From positions 1-64,000 of the forward strand of contig NZ_PVUF01000007.1 of assembly GCF_003003215.1 (NCBI RefSeq): 64,000 bases of DNA. The letters run 5' to 3'. Position 1 is the stretch's first letter; every line of letters starts with the position of its first letter. This document shows, piece after piece, positions 44,837 through 52,998 of this stretch. Under the pieces are notes generated by a model. The model saw nothing but the letters and a program-made list of their open reading frames with translations. It was not told where the DNA came from and did no database searches. Source of the DNA: Tritonibacter scottomollicae (GTDB lineage Bacteria > Pseudomonadota > Alphaproteobacteria > Rhodobacterales > Rhodobacteraceae). The translations under genes and the position numbers were made by a program.

Positions 44837-45871
44837 ATGCGCATTGCACGCGATCTGGCCGATGCGGTCGGCCATACCCCTCTGATCCGTCTGAACAAAG
44901 TCAGCGAAGAGACCGGCTGCGAAATTCTTGGCAAGGCGGAGTTCTTGAACCCCGGCCAATCTGTCAAGGACCGCGCGGCGCTCTATATCATCAAGGATGC
45001 GATTGCCCGGGGCGATTTGAAGCCTGGAGGCACAATTGTCGAAGGCACCGCAGGCAACACCGGCATCGGTCTGGCGCTGGTTGGGGCCTCCATGGGCTTC
45101 AAGACGGTGATCGTGATCCCGGAAACCCAGTCCGAAGAAAAGAAGGACATGCTGCGTCTTGCCGGGGCGCAACTGGTCCAGGTGCCTGCCGCGCCCTATA
45201 AGAATCCGAACAACTATGTTCGCTATTCGGAGCGTCTTGCGGCCGAGCTTGCCAAAACCGAACCGAATGGCGCGATCTGGGCCAATCAGTTCGACAATGT
45301 GGCCAACCGTCAGGCCCATGTGGAAACCACCGGGCCGGAGATCTGGGAACAGACGGGCGGTAAGGTCGATGGCTTCATCTGCGCTGTTGGCTCTGGTGGC
45401 ACCTTGGCCGGTATCGCCGAGGCGCTGCAACCCAAGGGGGTGAAGATCGGTCTTGCGGATCCAAACGGCGCCGCGCTTTATTCCTTCTACACCACCGGAG
45501 AGCTGGCGTCCGAAGGATCCTCCATCACCGAAGGGATCGGGCAGGGGCGGATCACCAAGAATCTGGAAGGTCTCAAGCCCGACTTCAACTATCAGATCCC
45601 CGACGCAGAGGCGCTGCCTTACGTTTTCGACCTGCTGCACGAAGAAGGACTGGTACTGGGCGGATCTTCGGGCATCAACATCGCCGGGGCCGTGCGTCTG
45701 GCCAAGGACATGGGGCCGGGCCATACCATCGTTACGGTGCTTTGCGATTACGGCACGCGCTACCAGTCGAAACTGTTCAACCCGGATTTCCTGAAGGAAA
45801 AGGGCCTGCCGGTTCCGGACTGGATGACACATAGCCCGGCCTCCATACCCGGCGTGTTCGAGGACAGCTGA
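44837..45871 (+). CDS. cysK: Cysteine synthase A (O-acetylserine sulfhydrylase)
   Basis: The 344-residue PLP enzyme makes cysteine from O-acetylserine and sulfide. The PLP lysine lies in LNPGQSVKDRAALYI (about residue 43); EGTAGNTGIGLALVGASMG is the substrate/PLP loop and VGSGGTLAGIAEAL the phosphate loop. It is slightly longer than E. coli CysK and has the AGNTG form of the loop seen in alphaproteobacterial homologues. The ATG at 44837 is preceded by GAAAGGGA. The mscS-type gene follows by 5 bp, so they form one transcript. Confidence 0.93.
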   Translation: MRIARDLADAVGHTPLIRLNKVSEETGCEILGKAEFLNPGQSVKDRAALYIIKDAIARGDLKPGGTIVEGTAGNTGIGLALVGASMGFKTVIVIPETQSEEKKDMLRLAGAQLVQVPAAPYKNPNNYVRYSERLAAELAKTEPNGAIWANQFDNVANRQAHVETTGPEIWEQTGGKVDGFICAVGSGGTLAGIAEALQPKGVKIGLADPNGAALYSFYTTGELASEGSSITEGIGQGRITKNLEGLKPDFNYQIPDAEALPYVFDLLHEEGLVLGGSSGINIAGAVRLAKDMGPGHTIVTVLCDYGTRYQSKLFNPDFLKEKGLPVPDWMTHSPASIPGVFEDS

Positions 45872-45876
45872 TCTCA

Positions 45877-48420
45877 ATGACCGACTTGAAGAAACTCATC
45901 CAGGTCGGTCTGCTGTTGCTGACCTGCCTGCTGCTGCCGCTGGCGGCACTGTCGCAGACCGTTTCTGCGACCCAGACTGCAGAGAGTAGCGCGGGCCTTA
46001 CGGAGGCCCGCGATCTTGCTCAGGATGCGGCCTCCGGCGCCCTGGGTGAGTATTACGAATCCTGGCAGCGCACTGCTGACCGGGCCGAACGCGTTCTTGA
46101 CGCCAAGCGCGCCTCCAATGGCGCGCTGGAGGCGCTGCGGGTCGAACTGACGGGGTATCGTCAGCAGTTCTTGGATGCAGGCAACCAGAATGGGGACCGC
46201 CTCAAGACCCTGCGTGCCCAGATCGAAGCGCTGGGTCCAGTCCCGGAGGAGGGCAAGAGCGAGCCGGAGAACATTGCGAAGCTGCGTGAGGAACTGCAAA
46301 GTCAGCTCGCGACAGTGACAGCGCCGCAGGTGCTTGCGGATCTCGGCTACAGCCGTGCTCAGGGACTTATTACCGAGATTGACAAGCTGATCCGGGAGCG
46401 CGCGACACGCACGCTTCTGGAGCGGGTGCCGATGCCACTCAATCCAGAAAACTGGCCCGCCGCGGTTTTGGACGCGACCAAGGTTCTGGGCGCATTCTGG
46501 AATGAAACGGCGGACCTGATGGCTCAGGCCACCACCCGTGAAACCATCCGGTCGCGCCTGCCGGTGTTGCTGCTGCTGCTCGCAGGTTCCGTGTTGCTGC
46601 TGGGCCGGGGGCGCCACTGGGCCAAGAAAGCGGGTGCATATCTGCGAGAGTTGGGCTGGCGGGGCACCGGTGTGTGGCGCTTCATCGTATCGCTGTTGCA
46701 GGTCCTGCTGCCTTATTTGGGTACGGTGCTCCTGGTGCGGGCGATAGATATTTCAGGCGTTCTGGGCGTGCGCGGGACGTTGTTGTTGGACGATGCGCCG
46801 TTATGGTCGCTCATTCTGTTTGCCTCCCATTGGCTCGGCGAGCGGCTCTATGTCTATCAGCTCACCAACGAGCTGATCCCATTCGAACCGCGCGCTCAAC
46901 GACAGGTCAGGGTGCTGCTGGTCTCGCTGGCGCTTGTGCTGGTTATGCAGCTGATACTGGGCCGCCTGGACACGATCGAGAATTTCGATGATGGCACCTA
47001 TGCTGTCCTGAGCTGGCCTTTGATCCTGCTGGCCTCGCTGTTGCTGGTGCGGATGAATCGTATCCGTGTTCGTCAGCGTCGCGATGAGGACACTGAAATC
47101 GGCGAGGAAGATGACGAGGGCGCCATCGCCGTGGGCGCAAGCCGTGCGATGTCGCTGCTGCGCCGTCTGGTGTTTTGTCTCGCACTCATCGCGCCTGTGC
47201 TGGGGGCGATTGGCTATATCAATGCAGCGATTGCCATCATCTATCCTGTTATCCTGACACTCGCGCTGGTCACGACGCTCATGGTGTTGCAGCGGTTTCT
47301 GTCCGACATCTATGACTGGCTGACACGCAACAGCCAGGGGGCAGAGGACTCGCTTTTTTCGGTGATGACCGGCTTTGTTCTGGCGCTCCTGTCGCTGCCG
47401 TTCTTTGCCCTGATCTGGGGCGCGCGCACATCGGATCTGACAGAGCTCTGGTCGCGCTTCCTCGAAGGCTTCGACATCGGTGATACCAAGATCTCACCGA
47501 CGATCTTCCTGACCTTCGTGGTGATCTTTGCCTGTGGCTATGTCCTGACGCGTCTGTTGCAAGGCAGCTTGCGGTCCTCGTTGCTGCCCAAGACCAAGAT
47601 CGACCCCGGCGGGCAGAATGCGATCGTCTCTGGCGTTGGCTATATCGGCATTTTCCTCGCAGCATTGATTGCGGTGTCTACGGCTGGTCTTGATCTGTCG
47701 TCGCTGGCGATCGTCGCTGGTGCGCTGTCGGTCGGGATCGGCTTTGGCCTGCAGACCATCGTGTCGAACTTCGTCTCCGGGATTATTCTGTTGATCGAGC
47801 GTCCGGTCTCCAAAGGGGATTGGATCGAGGTTGGCGGGCTGATGGGCTACGTGCGCGACATCTCTGTGCGCTCGACCCGGATTGAGACCTTCGACCGCAC
47901 CGATGTGATCGTGCCGAACTCCGACCTTATTTCCGGCACCGTCACCAATTACACTCGCGGCAATACCGTGGGCCGGGTGATCGTGCCGGTTGGCGTGGCC
48001 TATGGCACCGACCCGCGCAGAATCGAGCAAATTCTGATGGAGGTCGCCAAGTCCCATCCGATGGTGCTGATGAACCCGGCGCCTGCTGTGGTGTTCCAGG
48101 GCTTTGGTGCCGACAGCCTCGATTTCGAGATCCGCGCTATCCTGCGGGATGTGAATTGGGTGTTGTCGGTGAAATCGGACATGAACTACGAGATCGCCAA
48201 GCGTTTCGTCGAAGAGGGCATCGAAATTCCGTTCGCACAGCGTGATATCTGGATTCGCAACCCCGAGGCCCTGAAGGGCGAGGCAGGCCCGTCAGACACC
48301 GCGCCCGCAGAGCCAACCGGGGCGTCGCCAAGTCTGCCCTCACGCGAGAACACCCCGATAAAGCCGGATCTCGCGGATGTTTCGGTCGAGGATGGTGCAG
48401 AAGGCGATGCCGACCGCTGA
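45877..48420 (+). CDS. Large MscS-family mechanosensitive channel (DUF3772)
   Basis: The 847-residue membrane protein has a signal peptide (LLLLTCLLLPLAALSQT), a periplasmic helical domain of about 190 residues (DUF3772 type), several membrane helices from about residue 225 to 610 and the MscS core at the C-terminal side: TAGLDLSSLAIVAGALSVGIGFGLQTIVSNFVSG then ERPVSKGDWIEVGG and RVIVPVGVAYGTDP. An acidic, Pro-rich tail ends the protein. Such channels release solutes under hypo-osmotic shock. It follows cysK by 5 bp. Confidence 0.92.
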   Translation: MTDLKKLIQVGLLLLTCLLLPLAALSQTVSATQTAESSAGLTEARDLAQDAASGALGEYYESWQRTADRAERVLDAKRASNGALEALRVELTGYRQQFLDAGNQNGDRLKTLRAQIEALGPVPEEGKSEPENIAKLREELQSQLATVTAPQVLADLGYSRAQGLITEIDKLIRERATRTLLERVPMPLNPENWPAAVLDATKVLGAFWNETADLMAQATTRETIRSRLPVLLLLLAGSVLLLGRGRHWAKKAGAYLRELGWRGTGVWRFIVSLLQVLLPYLGTVLLVRAIDISGVLGVRGTLLLDDAPLWSLILFASHWLGERLYVYQLTNELIPFEPRAQRQVRVLLVSLALVLVMQLILGRLDTIENFDDGTYAVLSWPLILLASLLLVRMNRIRVRQRRDEDTEIGEEDDEGAIAVGASRAMSLLRRLVFCLALIAPVLGAIGYINAAIAIIYPVILTLALVTTLMVLQRFLSDIYDWLTRNSQGAEDSLFSVMTGFVLALLSLPFFALIWGARTSDLTELWSRFLEGFDIGDTKISPTIFLTFVVIFACGYVLTRLLQGSLRSSLLPKTKIDPGGQNAIVSGVGYIGIFLAALIAVSTAGLDLSSLAIVAGALSVGIGFGLQTIVSNFVSGIILLIERPVSKGDWIEVGGLMGYVRDISVRSTRIETFDRTDVIVPNSDLISGTVTNYTRGNTVGRVIVPVGVAYGTDPRRIEQILMEVAKSHPMVLMNPAPAVVFQGFGADSLDFEIRAILRDVNWVLSVKSDMNYEIAKRFVEEGIEIPFAQRDIWIRNPEALKGEAGPSDTAPAEPTGASPSLPSRENTPIKPDLADVSVEDGAEGDADR

Positions 48421-48454
48421 GGCAGACCTGCCTCTTTCGGTCTAAACCACCCAG

Positions 48455-48488
48455 AACGCCGCTGCAGGAGCCTCCTGTGGCGGCGTTT
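48455..48488 (+). terminator. Terminator-like hairpin after the MscS gene
   Basis: AACGCCGC and GCGGCGTT enclose an inner CAGGAG/CTCCTG stem, giving a nearly perfect 33-nt hairpin. Only three T follow, so termination may be incomplete. Confidence 0.7.
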
Positions 48489-48672
48489 CGTATTTGGCGC
48501 AGGGGCGGGCGCCATTGGCGGCTCTTGTCCTCTCCAAGGGCGTCGGCAAGCGCTTGATTCACTGCATGTTCACAGATGGTTAGAAGAAAACTGGGTGAGG
48601 GCAAAAAAACTGAACTTTTTGTCAGAAAGCCTATTGCAATCCCCTCCGTAATGCATCAAAAGTCGCCTCCAC

Positions 48673-48762
48673 GGAGAGGTGGCCGAGTGGTCGAAGGCGC
48701 ACGCCTGGAAAGTGTGTAGGCGGGAGACCGTCTCCAGGGTTCGAATCCCTGTCTCTCCGCCA
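48673..48762 (+). tRNA. tRNA-Ser (GGA)
   Basis: The 90-nt class II tRNA has acceptor GGAGAGG/TCTCTCC (terminal G-U), anticodon loop CTGGAAA (anticodon GGA), a long variable arm (GGCGGGAGACCGTCTCC region), T-arm GGTTCGAATCC and encoded CCA. It stands at the boundary between the core part and the accessory block. Confidence 0.96.
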
Positions 48763-49242
48763 CTTGCCCCCGCGAAAGCGTTCTCCCGATCTGGCTGCGG
48801 CCGGATTTTCTCGTGTTTTCAAAGGGGTTTGTGGGACAGGCTGAACACCGCCGCAGCGTCTGTTGACCCTAAATCCGTGCTCTCTGGCCGATATTCTCCA
48901 GACCTCATGACTGCGCCGATTTGGTGAATTGTCTGCCAGCCCTTGTAATAATGTATTTTTCTGCGGCGCGACCTGAACACTTCGATCCCGGTCGCTCTCG
49001 GCGAGATGGAACAGAAATCGAACGTTCGCCGGTCCGTAGGTCTCGCGCCGTATGCCAGTTGCTGCGGTGCGGCACACGTCAAAATTCTGCAGGACGGGCG
49101 GACAGCCGCCATTCGCCGCATTCGCCGCCAAGGTCAGGTATGGGGTAAGCCGCTCTCCGCCGCGCTCTGCCACAGAGTTAGTTGAATAGACCTTGCGGCC
49201 TTTTGTTACGAGCCGTTCCCGGCTTTCAACAACGCGAACGCC
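48763..49242. repeat. 480-bp non-coding region, possible dispersed repeat
   Basis: No gene is supported. On the - strand the stretch around 49070-49150 carries GCGAATGGCGGCTGTCCGCC, which resembles dispersed intergenic repeats I have seen in roseobacter genomes (AATGGCGGCT...GCCC). An open frame of about 130 residues there shows no ribosome site or family features, so it is likely spurious. Confidence 0.35.
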
Positions 49243-50223
49243 TTAACCATCTGCGGCGGCGATGCCGAACCGCTTCCGGTAGGTGGCGGGCGCTGTGCCG
49301 ACGAGCTTTTGGAAGATCTTCCGGAAGGCCGCAGGATCGGAGTAGCCGACATCCCAGGCGATGCGATCTACCGGGTCTAGCGTGCGCTCGAGGCTCTCGC
49401 GCGCCTTGGCGATGCGCACCTGCTGGATGTAGGCGTTGGGCCGGTGCCCGGTCGCGGCGGTGAACCGGCGCAGGAAGGTGCGTTCGGTCAGCCCGGCGAC
49501 GGCGTGCAGGTCGGCCTGCTGCAGAGCCTCTGTGAAGTGCGCGTGGAAGTGGTGCTGCGCCCGGCGGATGGCCTCGTCGCCATGGTCGAAGCGCGGGATG
49601 AAGGCCGCGAAGGGCCGTTGGCTGGAGCGGGGCGGGTCGATCAGCAGGAAGCGCGCGGTGGCCAGCATAGTGGCGGGGCCGAGAAAGCGCTCGACGAGGG
49701 TAAGGCCGAGGTCGGTCCAGGCGAGTATGCCGCCCGCCGTCACGATGTCGCCGTCATCCAGCACCATCCGGTCGTCCGCAACGTCGATATCGGGAAACCG
49801 GCGGGCGAACTGCTCGGCGAAGGCCCAGTGGGTGGTGGCGCGCCGCCCGTTCATCAGCCCGGTTTCCGCCAGCACGAAGGCGCCCGCGCAGACTGAGCCC
49901 AGCACGGTGCCCTCGGCGTGCTGCCCGCGCAACCAGGCGGCGGCCACGGGGAACGGCTGCATGCGTTCGGGCATCACCAGGCTCGGCGGGGCGATGGCGT
50001 GGCTCAGTCTGTGCGGCAAGTCGGGGTGGCTGTCCCATGTGCAGGTCACCGCCTCATCGGACGCCTGCCAGTGCGAGACGCGAATGGCGCGCCGGTCGGC
50101 CCATTCACCGGCGATGCGGAAGAGATCGGTCATCCCGTAGATCGCCGAGAGCTGGCAGTCGGGGTAGATCAGCAGCCCGATCTCGGCCACGGGGGCGCCG
50201 TTCGGCTTTGATCGTGTCGTCAT
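49243..50223 (-). CDS. GlxA/FtrA-type AraC family regulator
   Basis: The 326-residue regulator has an N-terminal DJ-1/PfpI-like domain (EIGLLIYPDCQLSAIYGMTD; nucleophile-elbow-like Cys in GSVCAGAFVLAETGLMNGRR) and a C-terminal AraC HTH (LTERTFLRRFTAATGHRPNAYIQ, then VGYSDPAAFRKIFQKLVG). Such proteins sense small molecules or stress. It is divergent from a CutA-like gene; between them lies a 52-bp box repeated at another divergon 5.9 kb away. Confidence 0.9.
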   Translation of the reverse strand: MTTRSKPNGAPVAEIGLLIYPDCQLSAIYGMTDLFRIAGEWADRRAIRVSHWQASDEAVTCTWDSHPDLPHRLSHAIAPPSLVMPERMQPFPVAAAWLRGQHAEGTVLGSVCAGAFVLAETGLMNGRRATTHWAFAEQFARRFPDIDVADDRMVLDDGDIVTAGGILAWTDLGLTLVERFLGPATMLATARFLLIDPPRSSQRPFAAFIPRFDHGDEAIRRAQHHFHAHFTEALQQADLHAVAGLTERTFLRRFTAATGHRPNAYIQQVRIAKARESLERTLDPVDRIAWDVGYSDPAAFRKIFQKLVGTAPATYRKRFGIAAADG

Positions 50224-50249
50224 GCCTTCGGTCCCACTCGTAGCCCCAG

Positions 50250-50301
50250 ATTATCCTGAGATCTGCAATTCCGCATCTCATTTTGTCCCGCTTATCGGAA
50301 T
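50250..50301. promoter_or_regulatory. 52-bp conserved box, copy 1
   Basis: This sequence matches 56152-56203 at 46 of 52 positions, in the same orientation. The core AATTCCGCATCTCATTTTGT is identical in both. The ATTCCG...CGGAAT ends form an imperfect dyad. It sits between the AraC-type regulator and the CutA-like gene, and should be a shared operator/promoter. Confidence 0.7.
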
Positions 50302-50349
50302 GGCCCCGGGGCCGTAGCTTCGAGTCACAACGTAACCGGAGTGAAACCC

Positions 50350-50809
50350 ATGCAATACTACCAAGTCTTCATCAGCGCCGAGCAGACCGCTCAGGCCTAT
50401 CGCATCCTCGACGCGCTCATCGACAAGCAATTGGTCTTCGGCGGCCCCATTGTCGGCGGCCCGGCCAAGTTCCTGTGGAACTTCAAGGACAGCGACGTGC
50501 CCGAGAGCATGCGCAAGCCTAAGCTGCTCACGCTGGAGCAGGATTACAACTACATCATCAGCTACACCCGCGAGGATCTGAAGGAGGAGCTGATCGAAGT
50601 GGCCGAGGCCGCCTCGCTCGAGGAGGTCTGCATGATCTCCTTCCTGCCGATGGAAACCAATCGCTCCCTCCGCCTCCTGCTCGACGCCTCCTTTGAGGGC
50701 AAGGGCGAGCTGGCCGCGCCCGAGCCGGTGGATGCTCACCTTCGTGCCCAGCGAGCAGATCCCGTCGCGGACCAAGAGCTCCAACGGCGAGATCGGCACC
50801 CGCACCTGA
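50350..50809 (+). pseudogene. CutA-like protein gene with probable frameshift
   Basis: The first 127 codons read as a small alpha/beta protein resembling CutA (divalent-cation tolerance family): QYYQVFISAEQTAQAYRILD, VFGGPIVGGPAKFLW, DYNYIISYTREDLKEELIE, MISFLPMETNRS. After GAGCCGGTG at 50722-50730 the frame continues as Arg/Pro-rich nonsense to 50991. Removing one G at 50730/50731 restores MLTFVPSEQIPSRTKSS and a stop at 50809, giving 152 residues. So the gene carries a one-base insertion, real or a sequencing error. The ATG at 50350 has GGAG 10 bp upstream. The CutA assignment is by pattern only. Confidence 0.65.
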
Positions 50810-50987
50810 CAAGGCCCCCGGCGGAGCCCCCTCCGCCGGGCCGGCTCCCATCGGGCGGGGCGACCCCTGCCGGGAAACAGCGACTGCCCTCATTGTCAGT
50901 TTTGCCCCGAAGGTTGTCAGATTCGCCACGCCCGTTGATGCCGCGCCTTGTCTATCTCTGTCCACATCGAAACCGAAAGGACTGGCA

Positions 50988-51926
50988 ATGACACCCGATC
51001 TCACATGGCGGGAAATTCTCAAGGGCGCAACGGCCGCGGCCGCGCTCCTCACCTTGCCGACCTCCATCCTGGCTCAATCAGAAGGACTGTTCACAATGGC
51101 TACGATCACCACCCGCGACGGCACCGAAATCTTCTACAAGGACTGGGGCCCGAAAGACGCCCAGCCCGTCGTCTTCCACCACGGCTGGCCGCTCTCCGGC
51201 GACGACTGGGACAACCAGATGCTGTTCTTCCTCGCCGAAGGCTACCGCGTCATCGCCCATGACCGCCGCGGCCACGGCCGCTCCGAGCAGGTCTCGGACG
51301 GGCACGACATGGACCACTACGCCGCCGACGTGGCCGATCTGGCAAAGGCGCTGGACCTGCGCGATGCCATCCACATCGGCCACTCCACCGGCGGCGGCGA
51401 GGTGGCGCGCTACGTTGCCAATGCCGAGCCGGGCCGGGTCGCCAAGGCCGCGCTGCTGGGCGCGGTGCCGCCGATCATGGTGGCCTCCGAGACCAATCCC
51501 GACGGCGTGCCGCTGGAGGTCTTCGACGGCTTCCGCGCCGCCCTGGCCGCCAACCGCGCCCAGTTCTTCCTCGACGTGCCCAGCGGCCCCTTCTACGGCT
51601 TCAACCGCGAGGGCGCGGAGGTCAGCCAGGGGCTGATCAACAACTGGTGGCGCCAGGGCATGACCGGCGGGGCCAAGGCCCAACACGACGGCATCAAGGC
51701 CTTTTCGGAGACCGACTTCACCGAGGATCTGAAGGCCATCACCCAGCCGGTGCTGGTGCTGCACGGCGAGGATGACCAGGTCGTGCCGATCGACAACTCG
51801 GCGCACAAGGCCATCAAGCTGCTGCAGAACGGCACGCTGAAGACATACCCGGGCCTGTCGCACGGCTTCTTCGCCACGCACCCCGATCTGATCAACGCCG
51901 ATCTGCTGGCCTTCGCCCGCAGCTGA
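50988..51926 (+). CDS. Haloperoxidase-like alpha/beta hydrolase with leader
   Basis: The enzyme core (from ATG 51096, 276 residues) is a cofactor-free haloperoxidase/perhydrolase-type alpha/beta hydrolase: TITTRDGTEIFYKDWGP, VFHHGWPLSGDDWDNQML, RRGHGRSEQ, the nucleophile Ser in IGHSTGGGEVARY, Asp in LHGEDDQVVP and His in PGLSHGFFATH. In frame before it lies a 36-residue leader that looks like a degenerate Tat signal (WREILKG, hydrophobic run, ILAQ). Both ATGs (50988 and 51096) have a good ribosome site (AAAGGA and AAGGA). The product may be exported or cytoplasmic depending on the start used. Confidence 0.85.
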   Translation: MTPDLTWREILKGATAAAALLTLPTSILAQSEGLFTMATITTRDGTEIFYKDWGPKDAQPVVFHHGWPLSGDDWDNQMLFFLAEGYRVIAHDRRGHGRSEQVSDGHDMDHYAADVADLAKALDLRDAIHIGHSTGGGEVARYVANAEPGRVAKAALLGAVPPIMVASETNPDGVPLEVFDGFRAALAANRAQFFLDVPSGPFYGFNREGAEVSQGLINNWWRQGMTGGAKAQHDGIKAFSETDFTEDLKAITQPVLVLHGEDDQVVPIDNSAHKAIKLLQNGTLKTYPGLSHGFFATHPDLINADLLAFARS

Positions 51927-52073
51927 CGCCGCGACGGGCCGCGCCCGCCCCCCGGCGCGGCCCGACATGACCCGAGACGACCTGACACAGCCCAACCCAA
52001 CCTTCATACCGAAAGGACCGATCCAATAACCAAGTTCCAGAACCTTATCGCTGCCGCCGCCGCGGCAGCCGCC

Positions 52074-52823
52074 GTGGGCACCATCGGCACCACCGATGCC
52101 TCCGCCCAGACCCGCATCCCCGACGACCAGGCCATCCGCAACGTCGTGCTGGTGCACGGGGCCTTCGCCGATGCCTCCGGCTGGCGCGGGGTCTACGACG
52201 ACCTCACCGCCCGCGGCTACAGCGTGACCATGGTGCAGAACCCGCTCACCTCGCTGGCCGATGACGTGGCCGCCACCAACCGCGCGCTGAACCGCCAGGA
52301 CGGCCCGGCGATCCTCGTCGGCCACTCGTGGGGCGGCACGGTCATCACCGAGGCCGGCCTCCACCCCAATGTGGCCGGGCTGGTCTATGTCTCCGCGCTC
52401 TCGCCGGACGCGGGAGAGACCACCGCGCAGCAGTACGACGGCTTCACCTCGCCGCCCGAGTTCGTGCTCGACATCGGTGAGGACGGCTACGGCTACGTCG
52501 CGCCCGACAGCTTCCAGGCCGGCTTCGCCCATGACGTGAGCGACGCGGACGCCGCCTTCATGCGCGACGCCCAGGTGCCGATCAACATGGAGGTCTTCGG
52601 GACCATGCTGGAAAACGCCGCTTGGCGGACCAAGCCGAGCTGGGCGGTGATCGCCACCGAGGACAAGGCCTTCGCGCAGGAGATGCTGCACCACATGGCC
52701 GACCGCATCGGGGCGAAGGTCACCGAAGTCTCGGCCAGCCACGCCGTCTTCATGACCCAGCCGACGGTCGTGGCGGACACCATAGACGAGGCCGCACGCG
52801 AAGCTGTGGTGGAGGCCGAGTGA
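52074..52823 (+). CDS. Alpha/beta hydrolase with signal peptide and lost start codon
   Basis: The 249-residue frame from GTG 52074 is an alpha/beta hydrolase: NVVLVHGAFADASGWRGVYD, nucleophile Ser in LVGHSWGGTVITEAG, FMTQP near a late His (SASHAVFMT). In frame upstream from 52026 the sequence reads TKFQNLIAAAAAAAAVGTIG and ASAQT, a good signal peptide preceded by AAAGGA at the right distance, but its first codon is ATA instead of ATG. The original gene therefore probably began at 52026. Whether ATA is used or GTG 52074 serves as a substitute is unknown. Confidence 0.82.
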   Translation: MGTIGTTDASAQTRIPDDQAIRNVVLVHGAFADASGWRGVYDDLTARGYSVTMVQNPLTSLADDVAATNRALNRQDGPAILVGHSWGGTVITEAGLHPNVAGLVYVSALSPDAGETTAQQYDGFTSPPEFVLDIGEDGYGYVAPDSFQAGFAHDVSDADAAFMRDAQVPINMEVFGTMLENAAWRTKPSWAVIATEDKAFAQEMLHHMADRIGAKVTEVSASHAVFMTQPTVVADTIDEAAREAVVEAE

Positions 52824-52875
52824 ACTCGACTGTGACGTGTGCGAGGCGATCTGACTAACGACGATACCTCAGAGG

Positions 52876-52897
52876 CGGACAGGCCATGGTCTGTCCG
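52876..52897. repeat. 22-bp palindrome before the GMC oxidoreductase gene
   Basis: CGGACAG-GCCATGGT-CTGTCCG is a palindrome except for one symmetric pair. No U-tract follows. It lies 53 bp after the hydrolase stop and 101 bp before the next start, so it may be an operator or a weak terminator. Confidence 0.45.
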
Positions 52898-52998
52898 TCC
52901 ATCAGACGCCACGCCGAGTTCCAACCGCGGCTCTGTGCGCAATGGATGACGTGCGCTCAGAGACCGATACCCTCAAACATCTGAAGAGAGTTTCCAAA

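Noticed and set aside
48631-49173. 180-residue frame over tRNA-Ser and the gap after it
   Set aside because: It overlaps the tRNA gene and looks like repeat-derived translation.
51078-52742. 554-residue open frame opposite the two hydrolases
   Set aside because: Gly/Val/His-rich composition without any domain; both hydrolase genes on the + strand have catalytic motifs and ribosome sites.
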